Shown here: positions 17,774 to 26,239 of the stretch, piece by piece
Numbering within the stretch: position 1 is the first letter of the stretch
Layout of the letters: every line of letters starts with the position of its first letter
Assembly (NCBI GenBank): GCA_023409835.1
Contig: JAEYQV010000050.1
Coordinates: forward strand, 1-62,206
Origin: Bacillota bacterium
GTDB taxonomy: Bacteria; Bacillota; Clostridia; Lachnospirales; Lachnospiraceae
Direction: 5' to 3'
DNA length: 62,206 bases
Notes under the pieces: generated by a model
The model's input: only the letters and a program-made list of their open reading frames with translations
Told to the model about the DNA's origin: nothing
The model's database searches: none
Translations under genes and position numbers: made by a program

Positions 17774-18148
17774 TTACAGCTCCTTTAATATATCATCTGC
17801 CAATGCTTCAATTCTGTTTATTCCGGATAAATCACCGGTTTCTCTAATCGCTTCTGAAATCTCTTTCATTAAGCCCAGCTTATCTTTAACGGACTGAAAC
17901 CTTTTTACAAGAGCCAATTTACTTTCATAATCCTTAAGCTCCTGGCTGCACCTCTTTACGATATCATAGACGCCTTGTCTGCTAATACCCTTATCTGCAG
18001 CTATTTCACTTAAGGACAGGTCGTTCAGGACATAATCCTCGAAGATCTGTTTCTTATGCTCCGTAAGAAGCTCTCCGTAGAAATCATACAGAATGGATAA
18101 CTGAACAATCTCATCCAGCTTCTCGATTCCGGGTACGTTCTGATTCAT
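17774..18148 (-). CDS. ylxM: SRP-associated helix-turn-helix protein YlxM
   Basis: YlxM/p13 is a small protein with a sigma-like helix-turn-helix that in streptococci modulates SRP activity. The 124-residue protein has LDEIVQLSILYDFYGELLT, the HTH part LSEIAADKGISRQGVYDIV (about 42-60) and a helical tail. The ATG at 18146-18148 has AGGTGG upstream; that site lies inside the right arm of a perfect 13-bp inverted repeat. A promoter lies at 18189-18217, so a longer start at 18277 would be outside the transcript and was dropped. ffh follows after 3 nt. Confidence 0.92.
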   Translation of the reverse strand: MNQNVPGIEKLDEIVQLSILYDFYGELLTEHKKQIFEDYVLNDLSLSEIAADKGISRQGVYDIVKRCSQELKDYESKLALVKRFQSVKDKLGLMKEISEAIRETGDLSGINRIEALADDILKEL

Positions 18149-18155
18149 AAGATGC

Positions 18156-18188
18156 ACCACCTGTAAAGTAATTTTCTTTACAGGTGGT
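18156..18188 (-). promoter_or_regulatory. Perfect 13-bp inverted repeat over the ylxM transcript start and ribosome binding site
   Basis: The arms ACCACCTGTAAAG (18156-18168) and CTTTACAGGTGGT (18176-18188) are perfect complements around a 7-nt loop. The repeat begins right at the -10 box and contains the AGGTGG ribosome binding site of ylxM. It can act as a repressor operator, as an RNA hairpin that hides the ribosome binding site, or both. No U-run follows, so it is not a terminator. Confidence 0.8.
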
Positions 18189-18217
18189 AGTATACAGGAA
18201 CGGATAATGTTTGTCAA
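18189..18217 (-). promoter_or_regulatory. Vegetative promoter of the ylxM-ffh-rpsP operon
   Basis: TTGACA (18212-18217) and TATACT (18189-18194) on the minus strand are separated by 17 nt, close to the sigma-A consensus. Transcription would start inside the inverted repeat that follows, giving a leader of only about 30 nt. Confidence 0.85.
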
Positions 18218-18224
18218 GGAATTT

Positions 18225-19949
18225 TCATTTTTTATTGATGATTTTATCCAGGAGCTGATACAGCTGATCGATATCAACGGGCTTAGGGATATGATAGTTC
18301 ATTCCACTGCTTAAGGACTCCGAGATATCCTCAGCAAAATAATCTGCAGACATTGCAATAATGCAGACGGTATTTGCATCCGGATGGGAGGATTCCCTGA
18401 TCCGCTTCGCGGTTTCATAGCCATTCAGCTCAGGCATCTGGATATCCATTAATATAATACTGTAGCAGGAAGACTCTGAAGCTTCAAAGAGCCGGATTGC
18501 CTCCTTACCGGACTTCGCTATGACCGGATTGATTCCGGTATATCTTAAAAATTCTTTTATAACCTCAACGTTGACATCATTATCTTCTACAATCAGGATG
18601 TTATGTCCTCTAAAATCATACTCCCGGAAGGTAGGAGCAGATACTATGATTTTCTCTTGAATATCAGATATTTTCATGACCTCAAAAGGAATCTCAATGG
18701 TTATCGTAGTACCGGCTCCGGGCTTACTGCTTACATGAATATCGCCGGACATCAGGGTAATCAAATTCTTCGTAATAGCCATACCGAGTCCGGTCCCACC
18801 GTATTCACGGGCGATGGAAGCATCCTCCTGTTCAAAGGGAGTAAAGAGACGTTCCATATATTTTTCGCTCATACCCTTCCCCGTATCATTCATGATAAAT
18901 CGGTAAACCGCTGTATTATCGCCAAAACTTTGCTCCGCTATCTCAATTTTTGTGTAGCCTCCCGCCGGTGTGAATTTCATGGAATTCGACATGCAGTTGG
19001 TCAGTATCTGAAGCAGACGAAGGCTATCTCCCAGCAGATGATCATGAACGATATTTTTAAGAGTCGCTTCGAAATTGATATGATATTGATCTGCCTGAGC
19101 CTTCATAAAATCTGAAAACAAGCTGATTAACTCTGTTATTTGGAAGGGCTCCTTATTCAATATTATCTTATTACTATCCAGCTTACTCATGTCCAATATA
19201 TTATTTAAAAGCTCATTCAGCATTTTTGAGGCATCAATAATCCGTTCCAGACTATGCTTTACCTTTTGCCGATCCTCCAGACTATTTAACGCGATCTGAG
19301 CCATCCCATTCACCGCATTGATTGGTGTACGAATCTCATGGCTCATATGAGAAAGAAATTCCTTCTTAGCCTCATTCGCCTTTTTTACATTGATCAGGGC
19401 TTCCTGTAAGGCCTGCTGGGATTGCTTCTCCTTGGTTAAATCCGAAACACTGATAATATATCGAACTACCAGCTGGTGGCTTAAAACAGGATAAACTCTA
19501 AGGAGCAGAGTGGAAAATTGCTTATTAATCGGATGAAACAGAGTACATTCTATCTCATGATTTGTCATTACAATATTTGTAGTGAATAAGGCCTTAATCT
19601 TATTCTTAAAGAGTATATCCGATTGATTAATCAGAATATACGGATTCTTCTTGAAGCTTTGGATACTGACACCATAGATGCGTTCAAGATTCGGAGATAC
19701 GTACTCGATCCGATGTTTACCGAAATGATAAATAATGATGATGTCATCAATATTGGTACACAATAGTTGAAACAACTCTTCCCTGTAATACAGAGACTGA
19801 TACATGTTCCTGAACTTCTTTTTGACATTTAAGGAAAAGCTAAGAATAATAATTGAAGTAATGACTAAAACAAAACAAATCAATCCGATGAATATGTAAT
19901 CCCTATTGAGATGTAATATTATTCCTGAAATAGTCAATGCTCGTCCCAC
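18225..19949 (-). CDS. Hybrid sensor histidine kinase with PAS-like and receiver domains
   Basis: A 574-residue membrane signalling protein. One membrane helix (about 19-40) is followed by a PAS-like domain (about 55-180, IEYVSPNLERIYGVS), a HisKA domain with the phospho-accepting His204 in SHMSHEIRTPINAV, and a HATPase domain with NDTGKGM and GGTGLGMAI (about 385-391). A C-terminal receiver has its phospho-accepting Asp502 in LMDIQMPELNG. No DNA-binding output or partner regulator is next to it. The GTG start (19949) overlaps an AAGGTGGG site; a TTG four codons later (19937) with that site 8 nt upstream may be the true start. A promoter lies at 20012-20040. The signal is unknown. Confidence 0.9.
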   Translation of the reverse strand: MGRALTISGIILHLNRDYIFIGLICFVLVITSIIILSFSLNVKKKFRNMYQSLYYREELFQLLCTNIDDIIIIYHFGKHRIEYVSPNLERIYGVSIQSFKKNPYILINQSDILFKNKIKALFTTNIVMTNHEIECTLFHPINKQFSTLLLRVYPVLSHQLVVRYIISVSDLTKEKQSQQALQEALINVKKANEAKKEFLSHMSHEIRTPINAVNGMAQIALNSLEDRQKVKHSLERIIDASKMLNELLNNILDMSKLDSNKIILNKEPFQITELISLFSDFMKAQADQYHINFEATLKNIVHDHLLGDSLRLLQILTNCMSNSMKFTPAGGYTKIEIAEQSFGDNTAVYRFIMNDTGKGMSEKYMERLFTPFEQEDASIAREYGGTGLGMAITKNLITLMSGDIHVSSKPGAGTTITIEIPFEVMKISDIQEKIIVSAPTFREYDFRGHNILIVEDNDVNVEVIKEFLRYTGINPVIAKSGKEAIRLFEASESSCYSIILMDIQMPELNGYETAKRIRESSHPDANTVCIIAMSADYFAEDISESLSSGMNYHIPKPVDIDQLYQLLDKIINKK

Positions 19950-20011
19950 CTTAATTGGTCAATTTTTTTATATTAGTACTAGAAACAATATTTCAGAAAT
20001 CACTTATATAA

Positions 20012-20040
20012 ACTTTATTACAACTTGAAAAAAATGTCAA
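20012..20040 (-). promoter_or_regulatory. Candidate promoter of the hybrid kinase gene
   Basis: TTGACA (20035-20040) and TAAAGT (20012-20017) on the minus strand have a 17-nt spacer. The -35 is perfect, the -10 is a 4-of-6 match. Confidence 0.55.
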
Positions 20041-20152
20041 TTAAACATTCAATATACAACCGTTAATAATATATAAAGATTATAATGCTATAATAAGAAA
20101 ATTATTGTGTACCGGATGGAACGATAAATCGATTTACCGGTCATGAATGATA

Positions 20153-20206
20153 AAGGTCCCGGAATGGCAGATTCTCACTAAGTGATCATCATTGTTCCAG
20201 GACCTT
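20153..20206 (-). terminator. Terminator hairpin after the decarboxylase operon
   Basis: On the minus strand, AAGGTCCTGGAA pairs with TTCCGGGACCTT, enclosing a smaller inner stem, and TTTAT follows. It lies 47 nt after the last gene of the operon. The U-run is short. Confidence 0.6.
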
Positions 20207-20252
20207 AATTTAATAATTAGTGATGCATAAGCATCGACTGTTTGGTTGTATT

Positions 20253-21665
20253 TTATACCGGATAAGCCTGATTCTTCGTATCAGCAGCGGTCAAGTCAAT
20301 TCCGGTTTTCTGAGCCTTACGATATTTGAAGAAGTCTAATGCTACCTGGGGGAACAACGCATAGGATAATACATCCTCATCCTGTTCCTTCCATTCTGTG
20401 ATTTCCTTCTCAATCTTATGAAGCTCAGGATCTATCAGATCTGCAGGTCTGCAGGTAATCGGTTTCTTGTCTCCGATAACCTTTTTCTGTACCTCAGCAT
20501 TGAACGGCTTTACAGTCTGTCCATATTCACCTGCAAGCAATGCCTTCGTCTCCTTAGTTACCATCTTATAGCGCTCTCCTGCAAGAACGTTAAGTACAGC
20601 CTGTGTGCCGACGATCTGACTGGAGGGTGTTACCAACGGCGGCTCACCGAAATCCTTACGTACTCTCGGAACCTCCTGAAGAACATCGTAATACTTATCC
20701 TCCGCCTTCTGCTCCTTTAACTGGGATACCAGGTTGGACAGCATACCGCCCGGAACCTGATACAGAAGGGTCTTAATATCAACACCCATAACCTTCGGAT
20801 TCAAAAGTCCTGACTCTAATGCTTCATCCCTCATAGGACGGAAGTAATCAGCAATCTCAGCCAGTAATTTCTGATCATAACCGGTGTCATACGGTGTACC
20901 CTTAAAGGTCTCAACCATAACCTCGGTTGCCGGCTGGCTGGTACCCATAGCGAACGGTGACATAGCTGTATCAATAATATCACAGCCTGCTTCCACTGCC
21001 TTTAAGTAGGTCATACCTGCTACACCGCTGGTGTAATGGGTATGAAGGTCAATCGGGATCTTTACCGCATCCTTTAAAGCACTTACCAGTACAGTTGCTT
21101 CGTAAGGAACAAGAAGACCTGCCATGTCCTTAATACAGATGGAGGAAGCACCAAGTGCTTCAATTCTCTTCGCCATTGCTACATAATATTCCGTAGTATA
21201 GGCATCTCCAAGGGTATAGGAAATTGCTATCTGGGCATGACCATTTTCCTTATTCGTTGCCTTAACGGCGCATTCCAGGTTGCGGATATCGTTTAATGCA
21301 TCGAAAATACGGATGATATCAATACCGTTAGCGATGGACTTCTGTACGAAATAAGCAACCACATCATCTGCATAATGACGATAGCCTAGGATGTTCTGAC
21401 CACGGAACAGCATCTGCAGCTTCGTATTCTTGAAACCCGCACGGATTTGTCTTAATCTTTCCCAGGGATCTTCCTTTAAGAAACGCAGGGATGCATCAAA
21501 GGTTGCTCCACCCCAGCACTCCACTGAATGATAGCCTACGCGGTCCATCTTCTCAATGATCGGAAGCATCTGCTCCGTTGTCATTCTTGTCGCAATCAGG
21601 GATTGATGGGCATCACGTAATATAGTTTCGGTTATTTTAACCGGTCTTTTTAATTGCTCAGCCAT
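20253..21665 (-). CDS. oadA: Carboxyltransferase subunit, oxaloacetate decarboxylase alpha / transcarboxylase 5S type
   Basis: This cytoplasmic subunit moves a carboxyl group between oxaloacetate/pyruvate and carrier-bound biotin. The 470-residue protein is a metal-dependent TIM barrel: LRDAHQS with metal-binding Asp18, WGGATFDASLRF, FRGQNILGY, the lysine of CIKDMAG (Lys179) that is carbamylated in this family, and DLHTHYTSG with His208 and His210. It ends after the carboxyltransferase part and lacks the biotin domain carried by longer OadA proteins; the biotin carrier is a separate gene in the same operon. That matches the 5S subunit of transcarboxylase as well as a split OadA. It is the last of five genes. 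Confidence 0.9.
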   Translation of the reverse strand: MAEQLKRPVKITETILRDAHQSLIATRMTTEQMLPIIEKMDRVGYHSVECWGGATFDASLRFLKEDPWERLRQIRAGFKNTKLQMLFRGQNILGYRHYADDVVAYFVQKSIANGIDIIRIFDALNDIRNLECAVKATNKENGHAQIAISYTLGDAYTTEYYVAMAKRIEALGASSICIKDMAGLLVPYEATVLVSALKDAVKIPIDLHTHYTSGVAGMTYLKAVEAGCDIIDTAMSPFAMGTSQPATEVMVETFKGTPYDTGYDQKLLAEIADYFRPMRDEALESGLLNPKVMGVDIKTLLYQVPGGMLSNLVSQLKEQKAEDKYYDVLQEVPRVRKDFGEPPLVTPSSQIVGTQAVLNVLAGERYKMVTKETKALLAGEYGQTVKPFNAEVQKKVIGDKKPITCRPADLIDPELHKIEKEITEWKEQDEDVLSYALFPQVALDFFKYRKAQKTGIDLTAADTKNQAYPV

Positions 21666-21743
21666 TATTCTACCTCCTTTTATTTCATGTTAAAGAATTC
21701 ATTTCGTATCCTGAACTTACTTATATTAATCGTATGCTTAACA

Positions 21744-22898
21744 CTATTTACCGAATATGGATAGAAATACACCTGCAGCAACTGCAGTTCCTATAACGCC
21801 TGCTACATTCGGGCCCATAGCATGCATAAGTAGGAAGTTGGTAGGATCTTCTTCAGCTCCGACCTTCTGTGACACCCTTGCTGCCATAGGTACAGCGGAA
21901 ACACCAGCAGAACCGATCAATGGATTAATCTTGCCTCCTGATAATTTGCACATTAGTTTACCCAATAATACACCACTGGCTGTTCCGAAGACAAATGCTA
22001 CCAAACCTAACAGTACAATGCTTAAAATGTTCCAGGTTAGGAAGGTCTCAGCACTGGTGGTGGCACCAACCGAGGTACCTAATAATATTACAACGATATA
22101 CATCAAAGCATTTGATGAGGTTTCTGTCAACTGGCGCACAACACCACTTTCCCGGAACAGATTACCAAGCATCAGCATACCAACTAACGGTGCCGTATCG
22201 GGAAGTATTAACACTACTACTATCGTTACGATGATCGGGAATAGGATTCTCTCCAGCTTCGTAACCGGACGTAACTGTTCCATGCGAATCATACGCTCCT
22301 TCTTTGTAGTAAGGAGCTTCATGATAGGCGGTTGGATAATGGGTACCAGTGACATATAGCAATAAGCAGCTACGGCAATCGGTCCTAATAATTCGGGAGC
22401 TAATTTACCTGCCAGAAAGATGGAGGTAGGTCCATCAGCACCACCAATAATCGAGATCGCTGCGGATGCTCCATCGGAGAAGCCGAATAACATAGCGCCA
22501 AAATATGCGACATATATACCAAACTGGGCGGCTGCTCCTAACAAAAAGCTGGAAGGATTTGCAATGAGCGGACCAAAATCCGTCATTGCTCCGACACCTA
22601 GGAAGATCAGAGAAGGCCAAAGTCCATAATGATCGCCGATATAGAAATAATGCAGCAAACCACCGGGAACTACATTACCCAAACTGTCCACTGTCGGCTC
22701 GGCCATGATTCCTGGGAATAGATTAACAAGTAACATACCAAAAGCAATCGGTATTAAAAGTAATGGTTCATAGTCCTTTCGGATAGCCAGATATAATAAA
22801 AGACAGGCAACTAAAATCATGATACCATTTTTATAGGTTAAAGTATTAAAGCCGGATTTTGCATATAAATCCGATATAGTATTTACAAAGTAGTCCAT
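21744..22898 (-). CDS. oadB: Na+-transporting decarboxylase beta subunit
   Basis: This is the membrane subunit that couples decarboxylation of carboxybiotin to Na+ export (OadB/MmdB/GcdB family). The 384-residue protein has about ten hydrophobic segments. Family signatures are visible: FLGVGAMTDFGPLIANPSSFLLG, given as FLGVGAMTDFG then PLIANPSSFLLG (about 99-121); the central SIIGGADGPTSIFLAGKLAP (about 149-168); and the C-terminal GSAGVSAVPMAARVSQ and MHAMGPNVAGVIG, which contain conserved Na+-related residues. The start has AGGGGGAATATA before the ATG. It follows the biotin carrier gene by 94 nt. Confidence 0.94.
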   Translation of the reverse strand: MDYFVNTISDLYAKSGFNTLTYKNGIMILVACLLLYLAIRKDYEPLLLIPIAFGMLLVNLFPGIMAEPTVDSLGNVVPGGLLHYFYIGDHYGLWPSLIFLGVGAMTDFGPLIANPSSFLLGAAAQFGIYVAYFGAMLFGFSDGASAAISIIGGADGPTSIFLAGKLAPELLGPIAVAAYCYMSLVPIIQPPIMKLLTTKKERMIRMEQLRPVTKLERILFPIIVTIVVVLILPDTAPLVGMLMLGNLFRESGVVRQLTETSSNALMYIVVILLGTSVGATTSAETFLTWNILSIVLLGLVAFVFGTASGVLLGKLMCKLSGGKINPLIGSAGVSAVPMAARVSQKVGAEEDPTNFLLMHAMGPNVAGVIGTAVAAGVFLSIFGK

Positions 22899-22992
22899 TA
22901 TATTCCCCCTATAAAGGTAGCAAGCTGCTACTTTAATTTAGCAGATATACTGCTTTGTAGTTTCTCATAAGAAAGCTTAATTAGAAAATCAC

Positions 22993-23394
22993 TTAGTTCA
23001 TGGTGACAAGCAGTGCTCCGGCTTCCACAGACTGACCAGCAGATACATTAATACTTGCAATCGTTCCATCCTGAGGTGCAACAATTTCATTTTCCATCTT
23101 CATTGCCTCCAGAATTAGAACAACTTCACCTCTCTTTACAGCCTGACCCACATTAGCCTTCAATGCAATTATTTTACCCGGCATCGGTGAATTTACCTTC
23201 AAGCTGCCAGCTGTTCCGGCAGTCGGAGCCTTCGCAGGTTTCACTTCAGGAGCCTTCTGTGCAGGAGCTGGTGCAGGTGCTGCTTTCGGAGCCGCTGGTG
23301 CGGGGGCTGCTGCAACAGGCTGAGATACTCCACTGCCTTCTTCTACAGATACTTCATAAGTATTTCCATTTACCGTAATTGTATAAAATTTCAT
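22993..23394 (-). CDS. Biotin carboxyl carrier protein (1.3S / gamma-type biotinyl subunit)
   Basis: A 133-residue biotin carrier. The start MKFYTITVNGNTYEVSVEE is followed by an Ala/Pro-rich flexible linker (about 24-60) and a C-terminal biotinyl domain (about 64-133) with the EAMKMENE motif; Lys99 would carry biotin. The carrier would swing between the membrane beta subunit and the two carboxyltransferase subunits encoded on either side. The ATG has AAGGAGG upstream. It stands between the gamma-like and beta subunit genes. Confidence 0.93.
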   Translation of the reverse strand: MKFYTITVNGNTYEVSVEEGSGVSQPVAAAPAPAAPKAAPAPAPAQKAPEVKPAKAPTAGTAGSLKVNSPMPGKIIALKANVGQAVKRGEVVLILEAMKMENEIVAPQDGTIASINVSAGQSVEAGALLVTMN

Positions 23395-23439
23395 GATTAA
23401 TCCTCCTTGTTAGTTGGCATTATTTCTGCCATGCTATAG

Positions 23440-23835
23440 TTATACATTTGATCTTCTTCTGCTATTAACTTTACGGATGGAACGAACTACAAACCCATCG
23501 ATAGGAACATTCTCTTGCATGGAAGCATATATTGCTGCAGTAATTACCGCAACCAGCTCTCCGTCATCTTTCAGTTCCTCTTCTTCCTGCTCAACAATAT
23601 AAGAAACAACATGATCGATAGTGCTATCTGAATTCTCGTGCTTTTCCTCTCTTTTGTTCAGCAGGTGGGGTAAAATCTTAAACGAATAAATGATCAGACT
23701 GATCAATATAAGGACAGCAAATACGATACTTAGGCCTATAATCATGTTTATAGTGGATGATTTTAAACGATCCGATAATGATTCATTGGCAAGTAATGCT
23801 GCCCGGCTAAGTAACCCGGACTGTAATATACCCAT
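23440..23835 (-). CDS. Decarboxylase gamma-chain-like small membrane protein (OadG family)
   Basis: A 131-residue protein with one membrane helix (about 32-55, IGLSIVFAVLILISLIIYSF). A charged cytoplasmic stretch follows, then the AVITAAIYASMQE block and a VVRSIRKVNSRRRSNV tail, as in OadG/MmdD-like subunits of Na+-pumping decarboxylases. Such subunits hold the carboxyltransferase to the membrane pump. It starts 14 nt after the upstream carboxyltransferase stop, with GAGGTGAC before the ATG. The family call leans partly on operon position. Confidence 0.82.
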   Translation of the reverse strand: MGILQSGLLSRAALLANESLSDRLKSSTINMIIGLSIVFAVLILISLIIYSFKILPHLLNKREEKHENSDSTIDHVVSYIVEQEEEELKDDGELVAVITAAIYASMQENVPIDGFVVRSIRKVNSRRRSNV

Positions 23836-23849
23836 TCTGTCACCTCATT

Positions 23850-25286
23850 CTATTTGGAGCCGTGCTTTTTAGCAGGGCGGGTTTCACTTTTTGTAAAAAG
23901 CATCTCAAAAGCATAAATCACATGCTTTCTGACAGTTTCCGGTTCAATAATATTATCTACATAGCCCCGTTTTGCAGCTGATTCGGCGCTATCCTGAAGC
24001 TTCGCATAGGCTTCTGCCTTTTCCTTAATTACCTCTGCCGGACTTCCGTCATACATAATTCTTGCAGCCAGCTCAGCATCCATCATGCCGATCTTAGCAT
24101 CGGGTAATGCAAATACCATATCTGCTCCGATATGCTTGGAATTCATGGATACATAGGCACTTCCGAAGGCATTACCAATGATAACATTTACCTTAGGCAC
24201 TGTTGCATTAGCAAATGCATAGGTTAAGCCTGCACAAGCCTTAGCAATGGTCTTCTCTTCGGCAACCTCAGCCTTAAAGCCTTTCACATCGGTCAATGTC
24301 AGAACCGGAATCTGGAATGCATCACAGAAATTAACGAAGCCGGTTGCTTTCTGACAGCCCTCCGTAGTTAAGGTTCCGTCAAAGCCTGCAAGCTTCTTGC
24401 CGGAAGCATCCTGCAGCTCACTGCGATTTGCAACTGCTCCGACTGTCATGCCGTTCAAGCGGATGAAACCGGTTACCATTTCCTTGGCATAATTCTGTTT
24501 TACCTCGAAGAAATAATGATCATCCGAGATATCCTCCAATGCTTTCTTCGTATCCTTTAATTCGGTTTCCAACATAGGAAGGAGACGGTTTAAATCGTCG
24601 GTGCATTCTGTAAAGGATGCATCATCTTCATTGTTAGACGGTAATATGGAGATCAATTCACGAATCTTATTTAATACTTCCTGATCATTGGCACCTACAT
24701 AATCAACCGTACCTGCCTTTGACTGGAATGCAGAAGCCGCAGAATCGCATTTTTCTTTATAATTGCCCTGTAAAGCGTTAGGGGAATTTACAAACAGCTT
24801 AGCATTTTTTTCTTCCATGAATGTAAAATCGCTTAAGGAAGCCATAAGAGCCAGGCCACCGCCCGAGGCACCCAGAATAGCGGTTATCTGCGGAATAACT
24901 CCGGAGGCAAGCGTTTGCTTCAGATAAATCTCACCAAAGCCGTTCAGGGCATCTGTAGCTTCCTCAAGTCTCATACCTGTTGAATCAATTAAACCGATAA
25001 CGGGAGCACCTACCTTAAGTGCAAGATCATAAATATGTGTAATTTTTTTAGCATGCATCTCACCGATTGACCCACCTAAAAGGGAAGCGTCCTGGCTGTA
25101 TACATAGACAGGATTACCGTCTATGATTCCATAACCGGTGATAACGCCATCAGAAGGAATTTCCTTCTGATTAAGATTAAAGTCCGTACTCCTTTTTGTA
25201 ACGAAAGCGCCGACTTCAACAAAACTATTGTCGTCCAGCAATGATAGAATCCGCTCTCTTGCTGACAGCTGTGCAGTATTACTCAT
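23850..25286 (-). CDS. Acyl-CoA carboxyltransferase subunit (MmdA / transcarboxylase 12S type)
   Basis: A 478-residue carboxyltransferase of the biotin-dependent acyl-CoA class (methylmalonyl-CoA decarboxylase alpha, propionyl-CoA carboxylase beta, transcarboxylase 12S). Two crotonase-like halves are visible, the first with ILGASGGGLALMASLSDF and the second with LTDVKGFKAEVAEEKTIAKA and GNAFGSAYVSMNSKHIGAD. The sequence is more divergent and shorter than typical MmdA (about 510). The start is the ATG at 25284-25286 with GGAGGG upstream; a longer frame to 25370 runs over the promoter. It is the first gene of the operon. The CoA substrate cannot be fixed from sequence. Confidence 0.85.
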   Translation of the reverse strand: MSNTAQLSARERILSLLDDNSFVEVGAFVTKRSTDFNLNQKEIPSDGVITGYGIIDGNPVYVYSQDASLLGGSIGEMHAKKITHIYDLALKVGAPVIGLIDSTGMRLEEATDALNGFGEIYLKQTLASGVIPQITAILGASGGGLALMASLSDFTFMEEKNAKLFVNSPNALQGNYKEKCDSAASAFQSKAGTVDYVGANDQEVLNKIRELISILPSNNEDDASFTECTDDLNRLLPMLETELKDTKKALEDISDDHYFFEVKQNYAKEMVTGFIRLNGMTVGAVANRSELQDASGKKLAGFDGTLTTEGCQKATGFVNFCDAFQIPVLTLTDVKGFKAEVAEEKTIAKACAGLTYAFANATVPKVNVIIGNAFGSAYVSMNSKHIGADMVFALPDAKIGMMDAELAARIMYDGSPAEVIKEKAEAYAKLQDSAESAAKRGYVDNIIEPETVRKHVIYAFEMLFTKSETRPAKKHGSK

Positions 25287-25341
25287 TTTCAGCCCTCCAT
25301 TTTTCGAATGTAGTAGAAATTCCAATTTTCTGCCGATTATA

Positions 25342-25370
25342 ATTGTATAACTTTTGCCATAGAAAGGCAA
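25342..25370 (-). promoter_or_regulatory. Candidate promoter of the decarboxylase operon
   Basis: TTGCCT (25365-25370) and TACAAT (25342-25347) on the minus strand have a 17-nt spacer; a TATAAT lies just downstream of the -10. The -35 begins a short inverted repeat TTGCC/GGCAA. Confidence 0.5.
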
Positions 25371-25388
25371 GCATAAAATACAACAATA

Positions 25389-26030
25389 TCAATAATCTAT
25401 TAATTTTTTGATTTTATCGAGCTCAAAACCCTTGCGATATAACTGGGCCATCAGCTTCTGCTTCTCCTCCCGGGATAACGAATTCGGTTCCTTCCCCTTC
25501 TTTGAAATAGCTTTTTTAATGGCAGTGATTTCAGGATCTTCCTCCTGCTCCTGATATTCCGCTGCAAATAACATCTCTATTAGCTCACTATTTATTCCTT
25601 TCCCGGTAAGCTCTGCTTTGATGATCCGTTTGCTCTTGGTTTCCTTCCTCTGACGAATATAATTGACAGTATAACGTTCATCGTTCAGATAACCATAATG
25701 AAGAACATATTCGATTGTGCTCTGAATGACTTCCTTTGGTATCCCATCCTCTGACAACCGGTTTCTCAGCTCACTCTCGGTCCGGTCCATGAATTTAAGC
25801 AGTGAAAGAGCTTTCTGTTTCGCATGCTGTAATACAATATCCTGAAGAGCCTCATAAGCTGAGTCCGTGAGTTCAGAGCCCTCCTCCAGTCCATATCCCT
25901 TGAGTTCGCTGATATAGAAAGGGAATGCATAACAATCATCGATATAAACCCTGACTTTAGCATTCCGTTTTACAGATTTTTTGAATTCCTTTTCTCTTCG
26001 ATCAAAGGGTTCCAGCTTCGTAATTATCAT
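25389..26030 (-). CDS. recX: Regulatory protein RecX
   Basis: RecX binds RecA filaments and limits or tunes recombination. The 213-residue protein consists of the helical RecX repeats, seen in LLKFMDRTESELRNRLSE, VLHYGYLNDERYTVNYIRQR and the C-terminal LYRKGFELDKIKKLI. The ATG at 26028-26030 has GGAGG upstream; a start 29 codons earlier has no site. It lies downstream of recA by 209 nt on the same strand, the usual partnership. The longer firmicute form (about 200-270) fits. Confidence 0.93.
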   Translation of the reverse strand: MIITKLEPFDRREKEFKKSVKRNAKVRVYIDDCYAFPFYISELKGYGLEEGSELTDSAYEALQDIVLQHAKQKALSLLKFMDRTESELRNRLSEDGIPKEVIQSTIEYVLHYGYLNDERYTVNYIRQRKETKSKRIIKAELTGKGINSELIEMLFAAEYQEQEEDPEITAIKKAISKKGKEPNSLSREEKQKLMAQLYRKGFELDKIKKLIDY

Positions 26031-26239
26031 ATAGCCTCCATTCTTATCCTGTACAATTGTATTGCAGTAATGAAACAATAAAGAAGGCTGCCCCTCGTAT
26101 CGTCCGCTCCCTTGCATGCTGCATACCTCGGAATACGGCAGATCCGTTATGGACAGCCTGTTATATCGTTACTGATCCCCTGTCACCATAATATAAACCG
26201 ATAAAAACGACCGGTTCCATACGAATACAGATAATCCGT

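Larger units (their letters stand above)
19950..20252. other. Intergenic region between the kinase and the decarboxylase operon
   Basis: These 303 bases are AT-rich and hold the kinase promoter (20012-20040) and the terminator of the decarboxylase operon (20153-20206). Nothing else is recognised. Confidence 0.6.

Noticed and set aside
18156..18188. The inverted repeat before ylxM as a terminator of the kinase gene
   Set aside because: No U-run follows on the minus strand, and the repeat is placed exactly between a -10 box and the ylxM start.
18603..19115. A 170-codon plus-strand frame inside the histidine kinase gene
   Set aside because: Antisense to conserved kinase motifs; no recognisable protein features.
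21757..22359. A 200-codon plus-strand frame inside oadB
   Set aside because: Antisense to a conserved membrane protein gene; no ribosome binding site or domain.
20253..25286. Reading the operon as a split pyruvate carboxylase or acetyl-CoA carboxylase
   Set aside because: There is no biotin carboxylase (ATP-grasp) gene in the operon, and a Na+-pump beta subunit is present.
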